A DNA stretch of 64,000 nt from Musa acuminata AAA Group (Eukaryota > Streptophyta > Magnoliopsida > Zingiberales > Musaceae): assembly GCF_036884655.1 (NCBI RefSeq), contig NC_088330.1, positions 28,839,501 through 28,903,500 on the forward strand, read 5' to 3'. Below are positions 28,401 through 38,429 of this stretch, in pieces. The notes below the pieces were generated by a model, which saw only the letters and a list, made by a program, of their open reading frames with translations, did not search any database and was not told where the DNA came from. Numbering within the stretch: the first letter of the stretch is position 1; each line of letters starts with the position of its first letter. Both the position numbers and the translations under genes were made by a program.

Positions 28401-31400
28401 GGTGCAAGTTCATGGAATACCCCAAGGAAACTTGTGGATATTATTTCTATCACTCAGAGGACCAAAAAGTCTTTGTAACCAAGAGAGCAGTGTTCCTTAA
28501 GAATGAACTTATTCTTGGTGGAGACAGTGAGAGTGTGATAGAGTTGAGCGAGGTTGGAGAACCTAGCTCAAGCACAATTCCACAGCCCGAGTCTGTTCAG
28601 GTACCCGGCACACATGTTCCGATTTTATGTAAGTTTGGCAGAGTATCTCATCCTCCTGAGAGATATGTGGGACATATTAGAGGAGAGGATATTGAGGATA
28701 TTGATCCTCAGACCTATGAGGAGGCTATTACGAGTATAGACTCTGGGAAGTGGCAAGAGGCCATAAATTCTAAGATGGATTTTATGTACTCCAATAAGGT
28801 TTAGAACTTTGTTGATGCACCCGAGGGTATTGTACCCATTAGTTGCAAATGGATCTTTAAGAAAAAGATCGGAGTATATGGAAAGGTAGAGACCTATAAA
28901 GCAAGGCTAGTGGCCAAGGGGTATCGTCAAAGGCAATGTGTTGACTATGACAAAACCTTCTTATCCATAGCCATGCTAAAATCCATCTAAATTCTATTAG
29001 CTATTGTAGCACACTATGATTATGAGATCTAGCAAATGGATGTGAAAGTCGCGTTCCTCAATGACAACCTCGAGCATGAGGTGTATATGATATAGCCTGA
29101 GGAATTCGTGTCCAAAGAAAGTCCAGATAAGATGTGCAGGTTGCTTAGGTCCATCTATGGACTGAAATAAGCTTCCCGAATTTGATGAGGCAATCAAATC
29201 TTATGACTTCGTTAAGAACGAATATGAGCCTTGTGTGTACATGAAGGTAAGTGGGAGTGCTATAACCTTCTTTGTGTTATATGTGGATGACATCTTAATC
29301 ATTGGGAATGATATAAGAATACTCTCCACAGTAAAGGCTTAGCTATCTAGACACTTCTCTATGAAGGACTTAGGGGAAGTATCATACATATTGGGAATTC
29401 GGATCTATCAGTTTTGAATATCGGTCTGTATCAATGTACCAAGCTCTGCTTGGTACGGTACATACTGGTATATATCGTCGGTATACTAGAGCGTACCGAT
29501 AGTATATCCTAAAACCTTAAAAATACCTTCACCTACCACGCTAGGGCGTACTAATCAGTATGCCTCGATAACAGTCGAAATCCGGGGCGGTATCGGTTGA
29601 TACGCCTTGGTACTGGTCAAAACACTGGTACTGCCCGATAGAAGACGATCTGCATACCGTATCCTCTCGGACCGGTACGTACCGCCTATACCAGGCTGTA
29701 TATATCAAAATTGAGAACCCTGGGATCTATAGAGATAGATCCAAGAGGATGCTTGGCTTGTCCCAATCCAGGTACATAGGCACCATTATCAAAAGGTTTT
29801 GCATTGAAAATTCCAAGAGAGGTCTCATACCGATGAGACAAGGGATATCACTTTCTTGGAGTATATCCCCAAAAACTCATGAAGAAAGGGCAGACATGGA
29901 TAACATACCCTATGCCTCAGCGATAGGATCTATCATGTATGCTATGCTATGTAACAAACCTGATATAGCGTATGCTCTAAATGTCACGAGCAAGTATCAA
30001 GTAAATCCAGGCTTGGAGCACTAGAAAGCAATAAAGTATATCCTTAAGTACTTGAGAGAGACTAAGGATATTTTACTAGTATATGGAGGAAGTAGCCTCA
30101 GGGTTGAGGGCTACACAAACTCGAGCTTCCAGTCCGATGTCGATGATAGTAAGTATAATTCAGGGTATGCATTCACCCTGAATGGAGGAGTAGTATGTTG
30201 GAAGAGTTTCAAGCAAGATACTATTGCAAACTCGACCATAGAGGCGGAGTATATTACTACGGGAGAGGCAGCAAAGGAGGAAGTCTGAATGAAGAAGTTC
30301 ATCACAGATCTGGGAGTCGTGTCGAGCAGCGAGGAGCTGATTCCCTTGTATTGCGACAACTATGGGGCGATTACTTAAATAAGGAAACCCGAGTCTCATC
30401 AAAAGTGTTCTGAGAATGTTCTAACTTATTAGAGAGATTGTGGCCCAAGGAGATATAGTAGTGGAAAAAGTTCCATCCGAAGATAACATCGCAAATCCAC
30501 TAACAAAGCCGTTGTCTCATATTGTCTTTGAGCATCACAGGCATCTGATGGGGATCCAATACATAGGTGATTGGTTTTAGGTCAAGTGGGAGATTGCTAG
30601 TCATAACTCATAAGTGCCTTGCAAGCTAATCACATGAGTAATATCACGTGTGACATGACATACAGTCTTTTTGCTTATTATTATTATAATCTTTTCTCAC
30701 TCTATATTGCTTGATGCATAAATATATTATAATGTCCATGGATCTGTGCAATGGAAATCGGATCGTGATGAGATCACGATAATGAGACTGATTCACCTTT
30801 AAACACAGACCCTAAATAATCCTGATCATAGGGTACTCGAGAGGGACATCGAGATAACCGGACAGACTGGTATACTGCATACCCATCCATATGATGGAGG
30901 CGGCTGGTCTCATAGCTGTTTGTGTGGGGACACTAGGGCTATAGTATAGGTGCTCATTGGAAAATAAGTTTACTGATTGATCCGCTCACGAAATACTGGA
31001 TGGTTGATGGTGCCTCATTGTCAGACAGCAATTTCATTATCCCAATGGTGAACCTGGTCTTTAGACTTGAAACACCAAGGATGTCTTGTACGAGTACTCC
31101 ACTCTTTGATACCGAACTTATAGGTTTTGAAGTTCCAGATCTAGTACAGCAGGTTATCGAGAGTGACAACCAACCTTACGAGGGTCATTAAGTATCGATA
31201 GAGAATCATCCGCTCTCGGTATCATAAGAGGAATATCTCATATATTCTTACTTAAATAAATCCTTAGCCAAGGTCATTTGGATTGAGAAAGAAAGAGTTC
31301 TTCGGGAGAATCTGATTAGTGCGAGACTCGAGGAGAAATAGTATGAGCCTAATAGCACCATGCCCGGTGTACGATCTCTATGATATTAAATGGATGAGGG

Positions 31401-34400
31401 ACTATAGGTGCACGATAACTGAGGACAGATAGGTCCAAAGGATTATATTCCCCTATATCGTCTGGGGATTGCGGCGTAGTGGCTTAGTATATTCGTAGTG
31501 GATGAGTCGAGTGAATTATTATGAAGATAATAATTCACTAAGCCAGAAGGAGTTTTGACAGGTATGACTCACGACCAGCTCGAAATTGGGCCTAAAGAGT
31601 CACACATATATGGTAGGTATTGCAACGAGTAGATGTTCGGATATGAGATATCCATCGGAGCCCCTATCTTATTGGATATCCAATAAACCGCTAAATTATT
31701 GAATCCTATGGATGAGATCTAATAAGAACTATTAAGAGATTATTGGATAGAGATCCACTAATCTAAGAGACTTGGATAGTTGAATGGAGATCCAATACCC
31801 AATAGGGTAGGATCCATTAGAGTTACGTTGATAGAGGACCTCTATAAATAGGAGAGAACTAAAGAGTCATAGGCTATGCCTTTTTGGCTGCCACATATTC
31901 TCCTCTCCCCTTCTCCTCAGATAGTAGGTATGGAGATTTGGGCAGCGATTTGAGAAGCGTCTTCGCAACTCCTGCCATATGAATCATCGCTAAAGAGGAC
32001 ACTTGACCTCTTTTATCCTCTCCCACAGATCTGTAGGAATTCAGGAATATACGATCTCCCTAGGTAACATAACTATCTCACACATGTTTTTTACTTTTGT
32101 GGGTTTTTGCACATCAATCTTCGTACGACGATGAACACCTTTTAGGAAATTTGATATTTTTGTTTTATATTTTTTCGTTGCGCATGTTGTCGCCCCTAGA
32201 GTTTCCTACACACAACCTACGACCATCACCACATTGATGTACCAATGGCATACGGTGTATCAATACACTATGTCGTGTGATCAATTTTAAGATTGGGTCC
32301 AACAAACATATCATATTGATATACAGATACATAAGATCAAAGACCTCGATCCACCACCCGTGGAGGCCCATCGTTTGTTTTGGTGGTAGAATCAGATATA
32401 TATCTACACAAATGATTACTTAATTCATTTGAATCTTAAAGTTTAAGTTCTATACAAAATAATCTAACAATTCAAATAATTTTTGTAGATAATTCAATAT
32501 TAACAGAAGGACGATCCCTAACGAACCGAAATTATGAACCTTGCACAAGGCTATTCCTCAAAACCCGAAAAAGATATGTAGCACTATTCTTACTTAATTT
32601 ACATTAATTTTGCTAAAACTATACTAAATGTATATTTATTTCTAACTTAAAAACCCTATCCTAACATTTTTTTTTCTATTTTCAGATATTTTCGAAGGGT
32701 TTTATGCCTATTTTAGGCATTTCGTTCGGTACGCCTCAGTACGTACCATACCGAGCAAGGCTCGGTACGCTAGCACAGAACAAAATTACGAACCTTGATT
32801 GGCATTATTGTAATTGTCACCAAAGGTTCTTCAATCATTTTGTACAGGCTAGGATATTAGCAGATCATACTACGTAATGATATACCACAACACACCATAT
32901 AAAGAAGTTGTTGCCCAGGTATCTAAAAGTCAGCTTGATGTTGTGTAATGAATAAAGAAAAAGAAAAGTACAATGTACTGAATATATCTTCTTCCAAGCT
33001 GAAAAACAGTTAGCAGAAACAAGGTTTCATGATTGGAAATTTTCACAAGAAGCACACACCTGGGTTTGCAAGCCATCATCAGAAGGCCACAAAGCTTCCA
33101 CTTCATTATACTCTGATTCATTGATAACATCAAAAAACTCATCAGCTGCATCATTCAGTTGAAGGAATGATCCACCTGCTTTTGCATTTTTGGCCGGCGA
33201 TCTTTGTGTCTCATCTGCAGAATCCTCACTTTTACTAATTTCCTCTGCTGGCTGCTCTAGTTTCATGTGTTCCCTCTCATTCTGTGGCAACCCTATCTCC
33301 CTTGTTGACTCACCTGATGAAAAATCAGAGCAAGCACAGCTACCAACTTTTGCACGGAAGAATTCTCGGAGAGCTGCAAATTACATAGTTAATTCTGTCA
33401 ACATATACTCACTAGATTGTTCTAATAAAAGGTGAGACGTGAATAAAAAATAAAATTCATGTTCTAGATTATACCCGCAACTCTCCCTAACATTCGGATT
33501 GTAATATACTCTGCGGATGAGGTGAACAAATAAGACTTCCAAAATTTCCAATCAATTGCAAGCATGTGCTTTACAACTGATTGTTTTCCTTGGTTCACTG
33601 GAGATATTACATATCCTCCACCTACAAAAGAACATAGAGTACCAACACTTGGGGTTCGATAAGATAGGACAAAACATGAATACACGAACAAACAAACATG
33701 ACAGCCTGAGTTTTAAGCATACATTACTTTTAAGGCAGGCACGAACGTAGCCTCTCTCAGGTTGACATTTTTGGTGGGAAAAAGAATGATAGAGTATTAC
33801 TGTCACAAAGTCAAAATATATATGATGTTATATTTCTGTAACTTAAGAATTACCAATCATTCACGAATGCCATTACCATATGTTCCATCATCTTCCCTTC
33901 TCCAATAGCGCCGTAGTAATAAATCCCTTTTTTTCATTCCCCTGCAAACTAACACTATAATGTGAGTGATTATTGAATAAGTAGAAATAGATGAAATTTC
34001 AGTAATCTAAGAGCTTTGAATCTGACCATGGCAACCAATCACTACGCAATTTTTTGTGAATGATATCAGTGTGACCATCCAAGTGTTCAACAACATTACC
34101 TTCTAGTAAGCAAAAATCCCATCTGCAAGAAAACTTCATAGTTTACTTCCTGAATAGAGTAAAACAAAATTCTTATTTTCTAGAAATAGAAATTGCCAAA
34201 CTCAAGGACGTAATATGACTTCTCATTTCATTTCCTTTATGGCTGATGCCGTGTTTCTCTTGTTTCAGAAATATGGTACAAGACTACAAGATTTCAGTAT
34301 ATGCTACTCATAACATTACATAATCTAGATCTCTTATCTGTTAAAAATGTCGGACATCATGCTCTGATAAAATAGGTTGCAATCACATCATGACAACAAT

Positions 34401-37400
34401 ATCTAAAATTTTGGTAAAGTGACTTCTCAGTGAGGAGATTATCAATATTTTCTCAAACTGATAGAACATGCAGGTGACAAAAAGTAGGGATCTTTACTCT
34501 GATCTTGATGGACCAAGAGACATAACTCTCCGGAAAACAGCCTCAGAGGTTGCATCAATAACACCTACTGCCATTAAAGCTGGATGATCATCCCAATGCT
34601 GATAAGATAATCCCCATTAGCATCCCAAAAACTTGATAAATCATTATTGTTTGCCAAAATAGGTACCATTCCATGAGAATCAGCATCTCTTGTCTCCTTA
34701 AACAGCCGTAAGCCTATGCATAAAAGCTGCAGTTAGAAATGAACCTTTGGTAAAAGAAAAAGATAAATGATTACCATTTTTGCAGCCAACTATTGTCCAT
34801 GTGGAAGGTGCAATTACATCAGCTGTTGTAGGATCCGCAAGAACAGATGTGAACACAGTCCAATCTAAGAGCAATTTGTAGGAAAATAATTTAGTGGAAG
34901 GTAAGCAAAATGGAAGAGCCAGTAAACACAATAAGATTTTTTAGAAATTTTGTAACAATCTCAATATTTTGGTCAAATAAATTTTTGCTTAAATGTGCCA
35001 AATTGGTTCTAATAGTTATTAGTAATGGATCTGCTGGGTCTTTGGAAGAACAAGAATAAGAAAATATGTGATGTTATAATATGTATAGCTTTCCTCCTAC
35101 TTCAGAGTTGTCCTAGTCAGTGTGCCAAAATCTCGGACCATGCTGACATATGGTCACTAGAAAACAACAATTGAAACATGATGTGGTCCATGATAGCAAT
35201 ACTTGGTAGGATGCTAGAATTTTGTCAAAGGAATTTGACATTTTGTATGATCAAACATTTTTGTTGGAGAAACTAGAGCTAAACTAAAAGAGGTTAAAAG
35301 AACATATACACTGACCTAAAGGGTGCTTCCTGCCTCTCCCATTTGCATGACGCAGCCTATAAAATCATAATATTGATAAAAAAATAAATTTTCAGAAGAA
35401 AAAGGTAAAATGACTTCATTAAGTCCATAATCTAAAGAAATCACTAGACAGATATTCTTAAAGCAATCAATAGACAGATCAGGGATCCATACATGAACTA
35501 AATGCACAAAAAGTAATAACATTATCAAGAACAAGTGTCAAATAATTGGCAAGTTGACATTGTCCACCCCCATGAAAAATTTCTTCCATTCTCTGTTAAA
35601 GGGCTTTGGTATACAGTCTATGTACAATAACAACATACAAATTTCTGCCCTGTGGATTCTCCATGGAATAAAGAAGAAAATAACTCAACCAATGTCTCAT
35701 CAAGGCAATGACGAGTAGTAGAGACCATCAAAAGCCACAAAGACCATCTTTTTAAAGCCATAGCAGTTGTTCCATGCTGAATGGAAATTCTCTAATTACA
35801 TAAAAAACAAATGTAGTTGCCCATATTAGCATCTAGAATGATCAATTTTTAAGGCCCTTTTTCATACCAGAAGAGTAGTCAGAACACGGATAAATTTAAG
35901 GAAGAAAATTGAGCAATCAATGAAAAACATGAAAATGTTAGTTACAGGAACCAATCCTTTGCAAGCTAATGCATGCCTATTCCATACACAAGCAAAAAAT
36001 TGCGTTACAGTCAATCCATAGAAGCTACAAACATATAAAATCAATTACTGGTTGAGAAGGGCTGACGTTAAACCTAAATGATTGGCATCTTCTCTTTGAA
36101 CAAGCTACAACATTTTCTTCTTTGTTTGGGTCCTCCTACAAGTGTGGAAAGATGTTATATATAATTGTCAAGGAATATGAATGAGGTAAAAGAAAGCATC
36201 GAAACCTTTAATGCTGCTTCCATTATAGATCTGATCCATCTTGCAGCTTCTTCCGAGCTTCTGGCACCCAACTGCAAGGTTTGGCCATTCTTCATATCCA
36301 TGAAAAAAGCAACAAAAAAAAACTACTAATAGAAAATGCTAGAAAAGTAAGTGAAATTCCAACACACCTTAAGTTGATCTTTGTGATTAGAGGCACTGCA
36401 CAGCGTAAATACATACATGACCTGCAAATTACCATGCAAATCTATAACTGGGTGATGAACTTTGCGATAGTGGAAATTATCATGTAACTATATTGACGGG
36501 ATTAATTAATTTTGAGTTAGTAATATAAGTCAGGTTTATGTTGTACATTTCTAAGCATATTCTCTCTCCCATTATCTGTGACGCGTATGCAGAAGTCAAT
36601 CACTGCACTTCTAATAGGTTCCTGATAACACAGAAAATTCAAGATATGATTTGGAGTATTTATGCATAACAAATTAAAAAGAAGAAAAAAATAACATTCT
36701 GCAAAACTCAAAAATATTATCAGCAGATACAGACAGCATCACAATAAGTTGCCAAGAAATGATTGAACAAGAAAACACGTATCATGATTTGCAACATTGT
36801 TGCACAGGTTCAGCCAGTTTATTGAATAATAAGAAGAGAAGTTACCATACTCTAGGGTCCAATATTTTGATCAGATGTGAGTCCTAGTCATACCTAATCA
36901 GCCTATTAAGGTTCGGTTAGATCCTACAAAGCCAGAGCCCTGCATGGGTAAGAAACATATCTAGGTATTCAAATTTCACTCTAGATTGGATAAATGGCAA
37001 GATGACCAGTATCAGATCCAGAAACAATGCACAGAGTTGTACTATAATTTGTGCATATCACAAATGTATGTCCTGATCTGTCACAAATTCTTATAATAAG
37101 AACAAGTCATGCATGTTGCTTACAATCCTGTTGACTAAAGACAATCTGTTAACACATGATTCACCTGCAGGTTGGTAATAGGAATGTGAAATCATTAAAA
37201 TGAAAAACTCTTTGCAACTAGGTGGATAAAGCTTCAGCAGACTGGTGTTACATATCATTGCAAAATCAGTTAAGAAGCGGATAATTTTATGACTATATAA
37301 ATAGCACAAAGGACAAAAAGGAACAAAAAAACTAAAAATCTGTGGTTTGATGATTGATCTCAACTAGGAATTCGCAAGCTCAAAAAAGTTATAATGAATG

Positions 37401-38429
37401 AACTGTCTCATCCTGGTCCTGTTCGATCATTTATCCACTTGTCTCATGGTAAATCACTCAAATGTCCACGAGGAGGAACAAGATGAAGAAATAGAAAATG
37501 AAAGGGTCATTTCACATAAGATGACCGACAATAACATTAAGACTGCATGCCTGTCTATAATATCATGCTCATCTAAAAAGTATAAAGCCCTATTTCATTT
37601 AGCCTTCTATTCTGGAAAATCCAAAAGAACACGAAAAGAAAATCATATAGGAAATCTGCTTTTAGTTTTCAATGAAAAACGTAACTTAAATGAAAACTAA
37701 GTAGTAATATGGCAGCATCCTTTTTGCCTGTCTGATTATGTCTAGCGATTGTCCCCAACGAAGTCTTCTTTATTACACTCATCACAGCGACCAATCACAA
37801 GTCATCACCGTCCAGTGCCCGCCATTATTAGCCCCCTCCTGTAGTTGCCCACCGCCTATCATCTTTCCTTGACGCCGAATTCACCTTCGCCATCATACCC
37901 ACCACGCATTGTCACCGCCCACAGTCCAACAAAAAAAAATCTACCACCACCCTTCATCACTAGAAGAATCCCAAGACACATGAATCGGTTGAAGATCCTT
38001 CATCATTTGGATCCATTTATGCTCAAGACAGTAGTCGGATCAAACCGAACCAACAAAACAACCAAACATCTATAAGGATCTCTGAAAGACAAAAGAAGAG
38101 CAAAGAAATAACCTGGCTTCTCTCTTGCTGATCAACAAGATCGATGAAACAACTAAAAGATGTCATCTTTTGCCGTAAAGAGAGTAAGCCAGAGGGTCAA
38201 GCACCTACCTTTCGTCCAGACCACCAAGAAACCAAGTGAAGGGACATCAAGAAGGGGTCGTACATACCTCTTTATTTGACGCGGGTACGTTCTTGTAGCA
38301 ATTGAGGGCGTTGCCATCAAGAACGAAGTACCTCTTCCTCGAGTACTGCAACCCAAGTCGATTAGACCGGACCAGGTACAGCCACCCCTGCATCCTTCGA
38401 TCCTGAGCTTCCTCCGACGAGATTCCCAT
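10478..38429 (-). CDS. EDR2-like: PH-START-DUF1336 lipid-binding protein (EDR2-like family)
   Basis: Likely a membrane-associated lipid-binding protein of the ENHANCED DISEASE RESISTANCE 2 family. Twenty-two exons (minus strand): 38429-38268, 36621-36547, 36421-36368, 36271-36206, 36135-36074, 35356-35316, 34864-34775, 34713-34667, 34598-34498, 34122-34027, 33941-33877, 33799-33728, 33621-33475, 33373-33060, 14286-14214, 14115-13940, 13635-13534, 13455-13405, 13301-13158, 13049-12954, 10998-10897, 10573-10478. All junctions are GT/AG with matching phases; the frame is 2232 nt, 743 aa. PH domain: residues 13-119 ([20 protein letters not shown]). START domain: about 165-375 ([30 protein letters not shown]). 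DUF1336: about 490-735 ([33 protein letters not shown]). I chose the ATG at 38429 (MGISSEE) because homologues start close to the PH domain; an in-frame ATG at 38699 would add 90 low-complexity residues. Intron 14 is about 18.8 kb. Confidence 0.93.
10999..12953 (-). other. Intron 20 of the EDR2-like gene
   Basis: A 1955-nt AT-rich intron between exons encoding GSNYIE and [10 protein letters not shown]. Short open frames inside it (for example near 12.0-12.2 and 12.3-12.5 kb) show no domain and are not needed to join the protein. I see no recognisable mobile element. Confidence 0.75.
14867..15043. repeat. Near-perfect ~50-bp inverted repeat (hairpin)
   Basis: Left arm 14867-14919 and right arm 14993-15043 are reverse complements over about 50 bp with only a few mismatches; the core (GATATAAATG, CCATTGAAAGGATAAGGAA) is shared. 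The loop is roughly 73 nt. It lies inside intron 14, right at the upstream edge of the LINE fragment, so it may be a rearrangement scar of that insertion. A transcript would fold into a long stem. Confidence 0.85.
15080..16180 (+). mobile_element. LINE 3' fragment (RVT zinc-binding plus RNase H), degenerate
   Basis: This is a truncated non-LTR retrotransposon. Near 15100 a frame reads [20 protein letters not shown], the usual segment after the reverse transcriptase. At about 15285-15390 a zinc-binding segment reads [20 protein letters not shown]. At 15500-15930 there is an RNase H-type region ([32 protein letters not shown]). The remaining C-terminal piece ([16 protein letters not shown]) continues in another frame near 16030-16110. 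Frame changes and stops show it is dead. The reverse transcriptase and endonuclease are missing, as in 5'-truncated LINE copies. The end lies near the T-rich stretch at about 16180; no clear poly-A or target duplication was found. Confidence 0.8.
16181..18706. other. Intron 14 sequence, nothing recognised
   Basis: AT-rich DNA with a short CT-rich tract near 17540-17595. Open frames here are short, without domains, and do not belong to the host protein. Some of it may be old transposon remains, but I cannot assign it. Confidence 0.45.
18716..18909. mobile_element. 194-bp TIR element (MITE) with 9-bp target duplication
   Basis: The element is flanked on both sides by ATTGGATCC (18707-18715 and 18910-18918). 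Its ends are imperfect inverted repeats: AAGGTTTGTCGTACC at the left, and TCATGGTTCGTCTTACC as reverse complement of the right. The interior is rich in GGTAC/GTACC words. A 9-bp duplication suggests a Mutator-type origin; if the true duplication is 8 bp (TTGGATCC) a hAT origin is possible. It has no coding capacity. Confidence 0.85.
19544..20434. repeat. Tandem array, about 3 units of ~285 bp
   Basis: Three consecutive diverged copies start at about 19544, 19820 and 20108, and a fourth partial copy at about 20395. Each begins with a form of AATGTCTTTAATACCTATTAG and contains TGATGATTTCATCGTAATTT and TTTATGGTGGTAAAA. The array ends about 15 bp before the first ATG of the hAT gene. It could be the hAT subterminal or promoter region, or an independent satellite. 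Confidence 0.85.
20449..22979 (+). pseudogene. hAT transposase relic (BED finger, DUF659, HATC), split by Copia
   Basis: Degenerate transposase gene on the plus strand. A BED-type zinc finger is visible near 20535-20630 ([28 protein letters not shown]), though one zinc ligand appears lost. A Lys-rich segment follows ([10 protein letters not shown]). The DUF659 start is at about 21120-21350 ([21 protein letters not shown], split here by family). Most of the catalytic core is missing. The C-terminal part resumes near 21615 ([21 protein letters not shown]) and the HATC dimerisation domain at about 21912-22120 ([25 protein letters not shown]). Two introns are suggested (acceptor TTGTAG near 21613; donor GGTGAGG near 21820 with acceptor TTTTATAG near 21910). 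Several stops show it is inactive. The frame breaks at 22979 where the Copia begins and resumes at 32213. Confidence 0.85.
21386..21457. repeat. 22-bp perfect palindrome with flanking direct repeat at hAT deletion point
   Basis: Arms 21396-21417 and 21424-21445 are perfect reverse complements around a 6-nt loop (TATTAT). Both sides carry CAACAAGAATGA. The left arm is the DUF659 coding segment ([10 protein letters not shown]). Immediately after the right arm the transposase reading jumps to a far-downstream part, so the palindrome marks an internal deletion junction. Confidence 0.9.
22980..24583 (+). repeat. 5' LTR of the Copia element
   Basis: Starts TGCTAGTCATTGGTGGCTTGC and ends CCCTACA just before the primer-binding site. 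It aligns along its whole length with 30595-32210 (shared blocks include TTGCTTGATGCATAAATA and AGATAGTAGGTATGGAGATT). A TATA box (TATAAATA, 24210-24217) sits about 370 bp before its 3' end, where transcription is expected to start. Confidence 0.93.
24585..24600 (+). other. Primer-binding site (initiator tRNA-Met type)
   Basis: TGGTATCAGAGCCAGG follows the 5' LTR after one base. This is the classic plant Copia primer site complementary to the 3' end of initiator methionine tRNA. Confidence 0.93.
24686..24710 (+). repeat. 11-bp perfect stem in the Copia leader
   Basis: AAGGGCAGCAA and its exact reverse complement are separated by CTA, about 100 bp after the primer site. A stable hairpin at this place in the RNA leader could help packaging or dimerisation, but that is inference. 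Confidence 0.7.
25508..26489. mobile_element. GC-rich TIR element nested in the Copia leader
   Basis: The left end reads CAGTGATTTAAAAAGCGC and the reverse complement of the right end reads CAATGATTGAAAAAGGCGC, an imperfect terminal inverted repeat. Both ends continue into dense GCGCYNGGGCGC-type words. The interior (about 25760-26235) is a degenerate array of GCAGCGACAGCGG-like units that opens long Ser/Arg/Ala-rich frames on both strands; these are composition artefacts, not genes. No target duplication could be confirmed. It belongs with the similar elements at 51130-52665 and 53755-54054. Confidence 0.7.
26530..27180 (+). pseudogene. Copia gag remnant with broken zinc knuckle
   Basis: The open frame 26677-27144 encodes a UBN2/gag-type domain ([39 protein letters not shown]) followed by a Lys-rich stretch and the nucleocapsid knuckle. 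The knuckle reads CFYCDKDEH, then a stop, then KRNYKYY: the final cysteine is tyrosine. Upstream gag codons (26530-26676) carry two more stops. The family role is packaging of element RNA; this copy cannot make it. Confidence 0.85.
27214..27615 (+). pseudogene. Copia protease remnant
   Basis: The aspartic protease motif [13 protein letters not shown] is intact at about 27250-27290, and the downstream flank ([14 protein letters not shown]) matches the usual protease end. The frame is closed by stops before and after the segment. Confidence 0.85.
27612..28804 (+). pseudogene. Copia integrase remnant (GAG-pre-integrase plus core)
   Basis: The pre-integrase zinc region ([15 protein letters not shown] ... 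[13 protein letters not shown]) is at 27660-27810. After a frame change near 27830 the integrase core follows in an open frame to 28804 ([41 protein letters not shown]). The second acidic catalytic position reads SERREY where the family has SDRGGEY, so the Asp is Glu and one residue is lost. The C-terminal part ([20 protein letters not shown]) is well preserved. Confidence 0.87.
28805..30420 (+). pseudogene. Copia reverse transcriptase and RNase H remnant
   Basis: RT motifs include [34 protein letters not shown] and the active-site box [12 protein letters not shown] near 29277-29310. Stops occur at several tryptophan or glutamine positions, and a deletion with frameshift lies near 29175. A 314-bp MITE interrupts the frame at 29409-29722, after which [16 protein letters not shown] resumes. 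RNase H ([21 protein letters not shown], split here; [13 protein letters not shown]) shows Asn at two positions where the family has catalytic Asp. Confidence 0.87.
29409..29722. mobile_element. 314-bp hAT-type MITE inside the Copia RT
   Basis: The 8-bp sequence GGATCTAT flanks the element on both sides (29401-29408 and 29723-29730). Removing the insert restores the Copia frame LGIRIYRDRSK. The left end is CAGTTTTGAATAT; the right end as reverse complement is CAGGGTTCTCAATTTTGATAT. An 8-bp duplication with CAGGG-like ends is typical of hAT elements. The interior is rich in GGTAC words, and the ends resemble the 56039-56811 element. Confidence 0.92.
30584..30593 (+). other. Copia polypurine tract
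   Basis: AAGTGGGAGA lies immediately before the 3' LTR start (TGCTAG). It is the expected plus-strand primer of the element. Confidence 0.85.
30595..32210 (+). repeat. 3' LTR of the Copia element
   Basis: Begins TGCTAGTCATAACTCATAAG and ends TTTCCTACA, collinear with the 5' LTR. Its TATA box is at 31843-31850. Two extra bases (CA) separate the LTR end from the right copy of the target duplication. Numerous substitutions and a small insertion (about 30925-30950, GGGGACACTAGGGC) distinguish the two LTRs. Confidence 0.92.
32213..32389 (+). pseudogene. 3' end of the hAT transposase gene, beyond the Copia insertion
   Basis: Reading from 32213 in frame gives [20 protein letters not shown], then one stop, then a tail ending [12 protein letters not shown] and TAG at 32387-32389. 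The first codons (Gln-Pro) overlap the target duplication; on the left side the hAT frame ends ...IHDD, stop, Pro at the same duplicated codons. Joining the two sides would continue one coding sequence, so the Copia sits about 58 codons from the transposase end. Confidence 0.75.
32437..32805. mobile_element. Truncated copy of the 56-kb TIR element
   Basis: This segment aligns along its length with 56430-56811: both contain CAATATT.ACAGAAGGACRAT, ACACAAGGCTATTCCTC-like words, GATATTTTCG and a GGTACG/TACCGAGCR-rich end. The left third of the longer copy is absent. It is the last recognisable insertion before exon 14 of the host gene. Confidence 0.8.

Larger units (their letters stand above)
22980..32212 (+). 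mobile_element. Ty1/Copia LTR retrotransposon, full-length but defective
   Basis: The element has two LTRs of about 1.6 kb, a tRNA primer-binding site, a polypurine tract and the Copia domain order gag, protease, integrase, reverse transcriptase, RNase H. The flanks are TAACC (22975-22979) and CAACC (32213-32217), a 5-bp target duplication with one C/T change. The insertion disrupts the last part of the hAT gene. The two LTRs differ at many positions, so the insertion is old. Internal stops, frameshifts and changed catalytic residues make it non-autonomous. It carries two later insertions (25508-26489 and 29409-29722) and lies antisense to the host gene. Confidence 0.93.
14287..33059 (-). other. 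Giant intron 14 of the EDR2-like gene, filled with nested transposons
   Basis: The donor CAG|GTGTGT (exon ends 33060) and the acceptor AACAG (exon resumes 14286, with a pyrimidine-rich tract before it) are both phase 0 and join ...GLQTQ to [10 protein letters not shown]. The 18,773-nt intron separates the PH/START exons from the DUF1336 exons. In order on the plus strand it holds a hairpin, a LINE fragment, a short TIR element, a tandem array, a hAT gene, a Copia retrotransposon inside the hAT gene, and a fragment of a second TIR family. Every recognisable element coding sequence is on the plus strand, antisense to the host gene. Confidence 0.9.
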
